The position numbers and the translations under genes are program-made. From Alteribacillus sp041949975 (GTDB lineage: Bacteria; Bacillota; Bacilli; Bacillales; Marinococcaceae), in assembly GCF_041949975.1 (NCBI RefSeq), contig NZ_JBHFQG010000059.1:1-11957 (forward strand): a DNA stretch of 11,957 nucleotides, given 5' to 3'. How positions within the stretch are numbered: the stretch's first letter is position 1; each line of letters starts with the position of its first letter. Below the pieces are notes generated by a model that saw only the letters and a list, made by a program, of their open reading frames with translations, was not told the DNA's origin and did no database searches. Of this stretch, positions 1 to 6,510 are shown one piece after another.

Positions 1-158
1 GATCCTTCGGGGAGCCGACTCCTGTGAAGACACAGACAACTCCAGAACGGAGCCTGCTTAAGGGAGGAAGTGGTGAAGTCCACGGGGGACCTTGAGAGGG
101 TGGAACAGGAGAGGAAGAGAACGAAGTCCATCGCTCGCGTAAGGAGAGAATCGCTTTG

Positions 159-992
159 ATGAATCACATTCAATAAAGGAAGCCACGGTGTGGATGGCAT
201 GACCGTAAAAGACCTGCGACATCATGTATCGGAACACTGGGAAACCTTACGAGCTCAGAGAGACGGGAACCTATGAACCGTCTCCCGTCCGTCGAGTCGA
301 AATCCCGAAACCAGATGGAGGAGTCCGGTTTCTAGGCATCCCTACTGTGGTGGATCGTTTCATCCAACAGGCGATTGCGCAAGTATTGTCCAAGGTCTAT
401 GATCCCACGTTCTCGGAATACAGCTATGGTGTCCGCCCGAATCGGAACGGACACCAAGCCGTCCGCCAGTCGAAAGCATATATTCGAGAAGGGAAACGCT
501 GGGTCGTCGACATGGACCTGGAGAAATTCTTTGACAAGGTCAACCATGATAAACTGATGGGACTACTAGCGAAAAGAATGGAGGATCAATCCCTCCTTCG
601 TCTCATCAAACGATTCCTGAAATCGGGCATTGTGGCAGAAGGCGTGGAGTATGGAATGCCGCCTGTACAAACTGAACCAGTTCCTAGTTGGGTTGTGCGG
701 GTACTTCGCCTTAGCCGACGCGAGGAGCACGTTCAAGGCGCTTGATGAATGGATACGAAGACGATTGAGGATGTGTCTATGGAAAGAATGGAAATGGCCG
801 CGTACACGTAAGAAGAACTTGATTCGCCTTGGAGTTCCCAAAGGGAAAGCGCATGAATGGGCGAATTCCAGGAAGGCCTATTGGAGAATTTCAGCCAGTC
901 CAATACTACAAAGAACCCTAAACAACTCCTACTGGAGCCGTTTAGGGTTGCGTGATCTGTTTCCTAGATATCAATTCTTACGTCAATCATAG
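159..992 (+). pseudogene. ltrA: Broken group II intron reverse transcriptase/maturase (LtrA)
   Basis: An intact protein of this type, about 420 residues, acts as reverse transcriptase and splicing maturase. Here the pieces fall in three frames. An ATG at 159 behind AAGGAGAG hits a stop after five codons. Frame 1 (about 181-245) then reads SHGVDGMTVKDLR, so about 20-30 N-terminal residues are missing. Near 245 a shift of about 2 nt moves to the frame giving GTYEPSPVRRVEIPKPDGG, FLGIPTVVDRFIQQAI, YSYGVRPNRNGHQAV and WVVDMDLEKFFDKVNHDKL, the early RT motifs. Near 630-660 an out-of-frame internal deletion joins this to the C-terminal maturase part (YKLNQFLVGLCGYFALADAR ... RISASPILQRTLNNSYW), ending at TAG 990-992. 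The YADD catalytic box and the rest of the palm are absent. No functional enzyme is possible. The single open stretch at 224-745 should not be annotated as an intact gene, because its last 30 or so codons are out of frame. Confidence 0.9.
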
Positions 993-998
993 AGAGAA

Positions 999-1068
999 AC
1001 CGCCGTATGCGGATCCGTACGTACGGTGGTGTGAGAGGACGGAGGTTAATCACCTCCTCCTACTCGAT
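999..1068 (+). ncRNA. Group II intron domains V and VI, with 3' splice end
   Basis: Domain V folds as a hairpin. The lower stem of nine pairs (999-1007 with 1022-1030) has one G-U pair. A two-base bulge follows (C1020, G1021), then an upper stem of four pairs (1008-1011 with 1016-1019) and the tetraloop GATC at 1012-1015. Domain VI is a second hairpin: GAG 1033-1035 pairs with CTC 1063-1065, and 1036-1046 pairs with 1052-1061 apart from an unpaired C1040. A1062 is left bulged, the expected branch-point adenosine, six bases before the AT at 1067-1068 that should end the intron. The catalytic RNA core seen here is therefore intact although the protein gene is not. Confidence 0.85.
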
Positions 1069-1094
1069 TTCCAGTTTCCATGTACGTTTTTAAA

Positions 1095-1358
1095 TTATAT
1101 TTCTCCAATAAAATCTTTGAATAATTGTTCTAATACGACATAAGTTTTTGGAGAAACAATTTCTTTTGCTTCATGCAAAAGATTTGTCATGGATTGTTTA
1201 TTGTCTGTAGACCAGTTACTCGATTTAACAAGTTTTAAAAGAGCAGCGGCTTCATCATCTGATACGGTGACGCCGTATAAAGCTCCATAATGAACGAGGT
1301 CTTTCGGGTGCAGTTCAGAAATTTTATATTTAATATATTGATCTTTAAAACGATTCAT
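1095..1358 (-). CDS. yqfT: DUF2624 family protein (YqfT-like), function unknown
   Basis: A small soluble protein of 87 residues with no signal peptide or membrane segment. The sequence fits the DUF2624 pattern found in Bacillaceae: an N-terminal amphipathic stretch, a helix like SELHPKDLVHYGALYGV, then DDEAAALLKLVKSS and a C-terminal EIVSPKTYVVLEQLF. I chose the ATG at 1358, giving MNRFKDQY, because AAAGGAG lies eight bases upstream (complement of 1367-1373). An in-frame ATG seven codons earlier has no such site. In B. subtilis, as I recall, yqfT lies near nfo and zur on the same strand; here it points away from zur, and the zinc operon is about 7 kb off. The broken intron ends 26 bases past its stop codon. 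The biochemical role of the family is not known to me. Confidence 0.75.
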   Translation of the reverse strand: MNRFKDQYIKYKISELHPKDLVHYGALYGVTVSDDEAAALLKLVKSSNWSTDNKQSMTNLLHEAKEIVSPKTYVVLEQLFKDFIGEI

Positions 1359-1495
1359 ATATATCGCTCCTTTATCCAAAAAATGTCGATAACTACGAAT
1401 GAAATATCTTTTTCATCATATGTATGTATCGTGAATAAGTGAGAAACTCTGGGAATTAAGTCTAAAAATAAAAGTAAATAAACATGCAAAAAAAG

Positions 1496-1524
1496 TAGGC
1501 ATTTTTTGAAAAATTTAGTATAAT
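1496..1524 (+). promoter_or_regulatory. Sigma-A promoter for the histidine kinase
   Basis: A perfect -10 TATAAT (1519-1524) lies 17 bases downstream of a -35 TAGGCA (1496-1501), which matches the consensus at four of six positions. Transcription would start near 1531 and leave a leader of about 115 bases before the kinase start. No sigma-H-like pair is convincing here. Confidence 0.6.
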
Positions 1525-1540
1525 CAAATGGAGGCAAGAA

Positions 1541-1669
1541 TTGGAATTGAAAAAAGCTATTATTAATCTGATTAATCATAATAAAAATGCTGTGGACAAG
1601 CAGCAATACTTAACGGGGGTTTGGTTAGATCAAGGAGGGGTTCTATGTACGAATCATTACGTACATTAA
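1541..1669 (+). CDS. Possible 42-codon upstream ORF overlapping the kinase start
   Basis: TTG at 1541 follows GGAGG (1530-1534) by six bases and opens a 42-codon frame reading ELKKAIINLINHNKNAVDKQ and ending TNHYVH before TAA at 1667-1669. The stop is 25 bases inside the kinase gene, in a different frame, so translation of the two would be coupled. The N-terminal half could form an amphipathic helix. I recognise no family. Against it, the predicted transcription start (about 1531) falls on its ribosome binding site, so it could be translated well only from a longer transcript. It may be a leader peptide, a small protein, or chance. Confidence 0.33.
   Translation: MELKKAIINLINHNKNAVDKQQYLTGVWLDQGGVLCTNHYVH
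1645..1666 (+). repeat. 7-bp inverted repeat at the kinase start codon
   Basis: ATGTACG (1645-1651) and CGTACAT (1660-1666) are perfect inverted copies separated by eight bases, and the left copy contains the kinase start codon. It could be a protein operator or an RNA hairpin that hides the start, or it may be chance. Confidence 0.5.
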
Positions 1670-3021
1670 ATACAATTGATTTTAAAAATGAGTTCGAAAA
1701 TTTAAAGGCTGATGCTGAGTTAATTCTTAGTAAAGAAGGTCATATTATTTCACTGAATAGTATAGGCAAAGAACTCTTTAACGACAGCCGTTATTTTTAT
1801 GATTATTTTACCTCTTATTATGCAGAACAAGCGCTTTATTATATAAGACAAATATGTGAAAAGGGATCGTACTCTAACTTTTCACTGCTCCACCGCTTTT
1901 GTGATAAAGAATCTTATATGCAATACAGCGGTGCAATAAAAAATGGTTATATTTTACTTACTGGAAGAGAAATGGTTACTTCGCCACCATCATTAGATCT
2001 AAATGATCTATTATCTCATTTTGAGCACGCTTATGCTATTGTAAACAGAACGCTTGATATTGAGCAAAGCAATGAGGCATTTTGTCAATACTTTTGTGAA
2101 GACGATAAAAACAAATATGGCAATAATATGAATATTAAATTTTTATCAACTAACAGTGAAGGACTTAAAGTAGCATCACGATTAGTTAAAGATGTACTTG
2201 AAAAAAAAACCCCCCTTCAATTAGAGGTTAAAAATGACCATAGCGGGGAATGGCTTAATTTAAAAGGGATCTACTTACAGGAGAAAAATAGTGTACTGTT
2301 AATGATTTATGACTTGTCCTATGAAAGAAAATATACTCACCTGCTGACTTACCAGGATCAAATGGAGTCTGTTTCTTACTTATCTGCTGGAGTGGCGCAT
2401 GAACTAAGAAATCCCTTATCTGTTATCAAAGGTTTTTTACAATTATCTGCATTAACTGATAGTTTTGATAAATACTCTAATACGATTCTATCGGAAACAG
2501 AAAGAATGAATGAGATAATTGACAATTTTTTATCGGTAGCAAGAAAAAAAGCCAAGAAAGAAACACGCACACCTAAATATTTACTAGAAAGTGTAATAGA
2601 TATTATAAGATCTGAATGTTTAATGCAAGGAATTCATTTTCATTACAATGTAGAGCCTGTAGAGGATAAGGTGGAGGTTAATGAATCATCGTTCAAGCAG
2701 ATTATTTTAAATGCTCTGAGAAACTCCATTGAAGCCTTTCCAGAAGACAGTAAAAAGAATGTATTTACTCTGCAAAGCTTTGCTGAAAATGGCTCTTTAA
2801 TTATTAAGTTAAGTGATAATGGAGGAGGTATTCCAAACGAAGTATTAATGAATCTCGGAAAACCTTTCTTCACTACAAAGGATAAAGGCACAGGGGTTGG
2901 TATTCCATTGTGCAAGAAAATTATGGAAGAACACAATGGAACATTTAAAATAGAGAGTAAAGTGGATGAAGGAACAATCATAACGCTTACTTTTCCTTTA
3001 AAGAAAATGTGTAATATATAA
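1645..3021 (+). CDS. Soluble PAS-domain sensor histidine kinase, orphan (phosphorelay-kinase-like)
   Basis: Predicted 458-residue cytosolic kinase that autophosphorylates on histidine and passes the phosphate to a response regulator. Two PAS-like regions come first (about residues 20-110 and 125-225, the second with AYAIVNRTLDIEQSNEAFCQ). The HisKA H-box GVAHELRNPLSVIKGF has the phospho-acceptor at H252. The ATPase domain shows the N-box NALRNSIEA (N356, N360), the G1 box DNGGGIP (D391), an F-box KPFFTTKDK, and the G2 box GTGVGIPL from G415. No hydrophobic segment is long enough to cross a membrane. ATG 1645 is chosen because AAGGAGGGG (1632-1640) precedes it; an in-frame TTG at 1621 has no site. 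No response regulator is adjacent. Bacillus kinases feeding the sporulation phosphorelay (KinA, KinC, KinE) share this FFTTK...GTG C-terminal style, so input to Spo0F or Spo0A is a reasonable but unproven guess. Confidence 0.88.
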   Translation: MYESLRTLNTIDFKNEFENLKADAELILSKEGHIISLNSIGKELFNDSRYFYDYFTSYYAEQALYYIRQICEKGSYSNFSLLHRFCDKESYMQYSGAIKNGYILLTGREMVTSPPSLDLNDLLSHFEHAYAIVNRTLDIEQSNEAFCQYFCEDDKNKYGNNMNIKFLSTNSEGLKVASRLVKDVLEKKTPLQLEVKNDHSGEWLNLKGIYLQEKNSVLLMIYDLSYERKYTHLLTYQDQMESVSYLSAGVAHELRNPLSVIKGFLQLSALTDSFDKYSNTILSETERMNEIIDNFLSVARKKAKKETRTPKYLLESVIDIIRSECLMQGIHFHYNVEPVEDKVEVNESSFKQIILNALRNSIEAFPEDSKKNVFTLQSFAENGSLIIKLSDNGGGIPNEVLMNLGKPFFTTKDKGTGVGIPLCKKIMEEHNGTFKIESKVDEGTIITLTFPLKKMCNI

Positions 3022-3062
3022 TTAGTAAGTATAAAAAATTGTATGATGAATATGTTTTAAAG

Positions 3063-3105
3063 TCTGCCTGATTTGTAAAGATCGGGCAGATTTTTGTGTT
3101 TTTTT
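3063..3105 (+). terminator. Rho-independent terminator of the kinase gene
   Basis: A ten-pair stem (TCTGCCTGAT 3063-3072 with ATCGGGCAGA 3081-3090, one G-U pair) and an eight-base loop are followed by a T-rich tract, TTTTTGTGTTTTTTT. It lies 41 bases after the kinase stop codon. Confidence 0.9.
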
Positions 3106-3516
3106 GTAATTCATCCGGAAATATTGACCCTTAATAATTGTTTTGGTAAAACCATATATCGTAGTGGTTTGTATATCTGAAAGTTTTGATACGAACTTAT
3201 TGGGGTAGATAGTGTATTTGGCAATCGTTTTTTGTAGGTAATGGCAATCTTAATTATTTAAATAACGGTATATAAATCCACACCCAGGAAACTTGACATG
3301 GAGCCTCTGTGGCCAAGATAAAAGGCAAGAGGGCACAGGATCTGCTTGGCAAGGTAGCCTATCATGGCCACTTTCTCCATGTAAAGTTATTTTTATACAA
3401 AACTATTGCATGATCATGATTGCCAAAACCTACATAGCACCTTTGCCATAAACAGATAGCTGTTATTGCTGAAATCCTGTTTTCTTTCCTTTTAGAGTTT
3501 GGCCGGAGGTGTAAGT
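3106..3516. other. Gene-free stretch between the kinase terminator and the transglycosylase
   Basis: About 410 bases with no credible reading frame on either strand. The central 240 bases are an imperfect palindrome described separately. The left flank (3106-3206) is AT-rich with no recognised signal. The right flank (3460-3516) should carry the transglycosylase promoter, but no clear -35/-10 pair stands out. Confidence 0.7.
3213..3453. repeat. Long imperfect palindrome, MITE-like or structured RNA
   Basis: The left half, read forward, aligns with the right half read on the other strand almost from end to end. The outer 41 bases (3214-3254 against 3413-3453) match at 30 positions, with TGTAGGT and TGGCAATC shared. 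Next comes GTATATAAAT against GTATAAAAAT, then an 11-base gap, then AACTTGACATGGAG (3290-3303) with CTCCATGTAAAGTT (3375-3388), and GTGGCCA (3309-3315) with TGGCCAC (3365-3371). The copies of AGATAG at 3207-3212 and 3454-3459 are direct repeats that hug the element and may be a target-site duplication. It encodes nothing. It could be an aged miniature transposable element, or a large hairpin in an mRNA leader. Confidence 0.65.
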
Positions 3517-4215
3517 TTGAATAGGAAACTGTATTTTTTAATAGGAATTATATTTTTTGCATTATTTTTAATGACTGCTTTTGAAAAAGCGCATATAGAA
3601 GAGCATATGGAAAGGCTTGAAGATAAAAGCGAGGAATTAGAGAAAGCAAAAGATTTTGAAAAGAAAATCGGTTATTTGGATGAAACGAATGAGATAGAAT
3701 GGGATATTGAGTATCATGAATGGGCAGACGCTAGAGAACAGGCAGAAGCATTAAAGAAAGAAAGCGATGGAAGATTTGAACTGGATTGGGGGACCTATTT
3801 AATTCATCAAGCTAAAAAGAAAAATATTAATCCCGCTCTAGTTTTTGAACTCTTAAATGTAGAAACAGGAGGAAAATTTGATCCTGAATTAGTAGGCCCG
3901 CCAACCAAATATGGAAAAGCTTATGGAATGGCACAATTTATGAAAAACACAGGACCGTGGATTGCAAAAAAAGCGGACATGCCTTATAGTCATTCTTTGC
4001 TGTTTGACCCATTTTATTCTATACAACTATCTATTGAATATTTAGATTATCTCTATGAAAAATACGACAATTGGGATAAAGCCCTTACTGCTTATCATAG
4101 AGGAGTAGGCGGATTAAAAGCTTATGAAGACAAACACGGAAATGCTAAGAGCTGGTATGCTGAAGAAATTCAAGAAAAAGCGGACAAAAAAGAAGAATCA
4201 CTAGCAAATAATTAA
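3517..4215 (+). CDS. Membrane-anchored lytic transglycosylase (SLT family)
   Basis: Predicted to cleave peptidoglycan glycan strands outside the membrane. Residues 5-22 form one hydrophobic segment (LYFLIGIIFFALFLMTAF) with a basic N-terminus, likely an uncleaved anchor. Residues 23-85 are highly charged and probably coiled (EEHMERLEDKSEELEKAKDF). The lysozyme-like domain follows: the catalytic glutamate is E116 in LLNVETGGKF, then AYGMAQFM (135-142) and LTAYHRGVGGL (190-200), the usual SLT motifs. Length is 232 residues. The start is TTG 3517, preceded by GGAGGTG (3505-3511) at five bases; an in-frame TTG at 3499 lies upstream of that site and is unlikely. The gene stands alone between two terminator-like structures. 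Its role (wall turnover, or assembly of some trans-envelope machine) is not shown by the neighbours. Confidence 0.85.
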   Translation: MNRKLYFLIGIIFFALFLMTAFEKAHIEEHMERLEDKSEELEKAKDFEKKIGYLDETNEIEWDIEYHEWADAREQAEALKKESDGRFELDWGTYLIHQAKKKNINPALVFELLNVETGGKFDPELVGPPTKYGKAYGMAQFMKNTGPWIAKKADMPYSHSLLFDPFYSIQLSIEYLDYLYEKYDNWDKALTAYHRGVGGLKAYEDKHGNAKSWYAEEIQEKADKKEESLANN

Positions 4216-4222
4216 ACTAGAG

Positions 4223-4260
4223 GAAGGGGCTGTCTTAAAAACTGAACAGCTCCTTCTTTC
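4223..4260 (+). terminator. Probable terminator after the transglycosylase gene
   Basis: An eleven-pair stem (GAAGGGGCTGT 4223-4233 with ACAGCTCCTTC 4246-4256, one G-U pair) has a 12-base loop and starts eight bases after the stop codon. The trailing T run is short (TTT), so termination may be weak. I see no clear separate terminator for the ppk gene converging from the right. Confidence 0.55.
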
Positions 4261-4355
4261 GTATGCGAGACGTGCCCTTTTCGCACCATACCCTGGATTT
4301 ATTTTACATAGCTGTGAAGCTGATTGTCCCCCCTTAATACTTACTGTTTTGATAT

Positions 4356-6443
4356 TTATTCATGGTACATTTCATTTGGTTGAGATGCCATTTTATAAAA
4401 TATTAGCTGAGAGTTGAATGGCTCTTCTTCTGAAAATTTTGCATAATGATAGTTTCCTACTTTATCTTGAAACCGTGTTTTAATGTTATCTTTTAAAGTA
4501 AGGTATAGTACATTTAACAAACGTTCTTTCACCATGAAATCCAATATTGGGAACATTATCTCAATACGCTTTTCCATATTGCGGGTCATCCAATCAGCAG
4601 AAGATAAGAAAAGTTTATCATCACCATCATGATGGAAATAAAAAATACGGCTGTGTTCTAGAAAGCGTCCGATAATACTGCGGACACGAATATTTTCACT
4701 TATTCCGTTTATACCAGGCCGGAGACAGCAAATACCACGCACAACAAGGTCTATAAAAACTCCAGCTATTGAGGCTTTGTAAAGTTTTACGATAATCGGT
4801 TTATCTGTTAGTGAATTCATTTTTGCAATGATTTTTCCGTTTCCATGTTTTTTATGAAAAGCTATTTCGTCGTCTATATACTGTAATAAATGATTTCGTG
4901 TTTCACCGGGTGATGTACTAAAACGATTCCAAACAGGCTTATTACTATAACCACTGAGATAATTAAAGAAATTTGTAGCATCTTCTCCGAACTCTTGTTT
5001 AACAGTAAATAAGCCCATATCTGTGTAAAGCTTTGCAGTCGAATCATTGTAATTGCCAGTCCCAAGATGTACAAAGCGTTTAATTTTTCCGTTTTGTTTT
5101 TTAACAATGAGAGTTATCTTACTGTGCGTTTTCAAACCGGTTATGCCGTAAATAACATGTACTCCTGATTTTTCTAATTTCTTTGCCCATTGAATGTTAT
5201 TTTCCTCATCGAAACGAGCTTTTAATTCAACCAATACAGTTACTTGTTTTCCATTACCAGCTGCTTCAGCAAGAGCTTTAATGATTGGAGAATCGCCGCT
5301 GACACGATACAAGGTCTGTTTAATAGCTAATACTTCCGGGTCTTGGGCAGCTTTACTAATAAACTCAATAACAGGCTGGAATGATTCATATGGATGATGA
5401 AGCAAAATATCTCTTTGTGAAATAGCTGAAAAGATATCATCTTCCCCGGCTAAATCTTGAGGCGTCTGAGGAATAATGGTCTCATCTATGAGATGATCAT
5501 ATTCTCGTAATTTATTTCGCAATGACATTAAAAAAGTCAAATCCAGGGGTCCTTTAAAAGAATACACGTCTTTTTCATGAAGTTCTAATTCGAATGTTAA
5601 ATATTGGAGCATTTCGGGGTCCATCAGTTCCTTTTGATATTCAAGGCGGACAGCAGCCCCCCATTTTCTTTTTTTAAGTTCCTTTTCAATCTCGCTGAGT
5701 AAATCACGGGCTCCTTCTTCATGAATAGTTAAATCAGCATTTCTAGTAATACGGAAGGGAGATACAGACATTACTTCATATCCTTCGAAAAGTTCCCCAA
5801 TAAACTCGCTGATTACTTCTTCTAGCATAATAAAGCACTTGTGAGAGTAAGGTGTATCAGGAAGTTCCACCACACGGTTTAATACAGATGGCACCTGCAC
5901 GATAGCTAAGCTTTTTTTTGCAGGTATACTTTTTTTATGCAGTAGAACAGCCAGGTTTATGGATTTGTTTAACAGCATGGGAAATGGACGATAAGCATCT
6001 ACAGCCATTGGAGTTAGGACCGGGAAGATGTATTGTTTAAAATGAAATTTTAAATATTGAAGCTGCTCCTTGTTTAATTCTTTTATTGTAAGAAACTCAA
6101 TGCCTTCCTTATAGAGAAGAGAAAGTAGTGTTTCTACATAAAGTTTGTCCTGTAAACTCACTAACTCACGGTTTATCTTAGTAATGGCGCTTAATTGCTG
6201 CTTTGGCGTCAGCCCGGCTTTGTTTTCAGGCTTGTTATATCCTGCTATAACCTGATCCTTCAAACCAGCAACCCTGACCATAAAAAATTCATCTAAGTTC
6301 GAACTAAATATACCTAAAAACTTTAGTCGTTCAAGAAGAGGATTGTTTTCGTCTAAGGATTCTTCTAGTACTCTTTCGTTAAAAGCAAGCCAGCTTAGTT
6401 CACGGTTATTATAGTAAGCAGCGTTGTTTAAATTGCAGACCAT
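4356..6443 (-). CDS. ppk1: Polyphosphate kinase 1
   Basis: Transfers the gamma-phosphate of ATP to a growing polyphosphate chain, reversibly, through a phospho-histidine. All four PPK1 regions are visible in 695 residues, the usual family length: an N-terminal helical domain opening with NRELSWLAFNERVLEE and SSNLDEFFMVRV, a head domain, and two phospholipase-D-like C-terminal domains. The expected phosphorylated histidine is H440 in GLKTHSKITL and the second active-site histidine is H597 in GRFLEHSRIFYF, at nearly the same spacing as the known E. coli pair. HHPYESFQPVI and SSADWMTRNMEKRIE are also typical. ATG 6443 is chosen for AAAGGTG ten bases upstream; an ATG eleven codons earlier has no good site. 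It follows ppx by 67 bases on the same strand, with no terminator between, so the two are probably one operon. Confidence 0.95.
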   Translation of the reverse strand: MVCNLNNAAYYNNRELSWLAFNERVLEESLDENNPLLERLKFLGIFSSNLDEFFMVRVAGLKDQVIAGYNKPENKAGLTPKQQLSAITKINRELVSLQDKLYVETLLSLLYKEGIEFLTIKELNKEQLQYLKFHFKQYIFPVLTPMAVDAYRPFPMLLNKSINLAVLLHKKSIPAKKSLAIVQVPSVLNRVVELPDTPYSHKCFIMLEEVISEFIGELFEGYEVMSVSPFRITRNADLTIHEEGARDLLSEIEKELKKRKWGAAVRLEYQKELMDPEMLQYLTFELELHEKDVYSFKGPLDLTFLMSLRNKLREYDHLIDETIIPQTPQDLAGEDDIFSAISQRDILLHHPYESFQPVIEFISKAAQDPEVLAIKQTLYRVSGDSPIIKALAEAAGNGKQVTVLVELKARFDEENNIQWAKKLEKSGVHVIYGITGLKTHSKITLIVKKQNGKIKRFVHLGTGNYNDSTAKLYTDMGLFTVKQEFGEDATNFFNYLSGYSNKPVWNRFSTSPGETRNHLLQYIDDEIAFHKKHGNGKIIAKMNSLTDKPIIVKLYKASIAGVFIDLVVRGICCLRPGINGISENIRVRSIIGRFLEHSRIFYFHHDGDDKLFLSSADWMTRNMEKRIEIMFPILDFMVKERLLNVLYLTLKDNIKTRFQDKVGNYHYAKFSEEEPFNSQLIFYKMASQPNEMYHE

Positions 6444-6510
6444 TACTATCAAACACCTTTCTACATACAAAACCATTTCAAAATTGCAGTACTATTTTGC
6501 TAACAATATT

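Larger units (their letters stand above)
1..1068 (+). mobile_element. Group II intron remnant (3' part; the 5' end lies outside the window)
   Basis: The segment holds, in order, structured purine-rich RNA sequence (about 1-157), a broken LtrA reading frame, and intact domains V and VI ending in ...CTCGAT at about 1068. The domain V form and the maturase sequence resemble bacterial introns of the B. halodurans B.h.I1 / class C kind, which usually insert just after transcription terminators; that class is my inference. The segment is visibly richer in G and C than the DNA to its right, which fits horizontal arrival. The 5' boundary and the upstream exon are not in the window, so neither the full length nor the target site can be given. 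The lesions in LtrA mean this copy cannot move by itself. RNA splicing helped in trans by another copy's LtrA is possible but not shown. Confidence 0.88.

Noticed and set aside
224..745. Open frame as an intact 173-residue reverse transcriptase gene
   Set aside because: Its start lies inside the protein after a frameshift and its last 30 or so codons are out of frame with the maturase, so it is one fragment of a pseudogene.
566..841. Minus-strand reading frame across the intron
   Set aside because: It is antisense to the LtrA fragments, has no ribosome site and shows no recognisable protein features.
1529..1567. 12-codon frame from ATG 1529 (MEARIGIEKSYY)
   Set aside because: Its start codon overlaps the GGAGG that would serve the TTG frame, and it has no ribosome site of its own.
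1355..1606. Minus-strand frame of 83 codons between yqfT and the kinase
   Set aside because: It consists of phenylalanine- and leucine-rich translation of AT-rich promoter DNA, overlaps the yqfT start and lacks a good ribosome site.
4223..4256. Stem starting GGGGCTGTCTTAAAA as an IS terminal repeat
   Set aside because: The sequence recalls some IS ends, but there is no second end or transposase nearby; a terminator after the transglycosylase explains it more simply.
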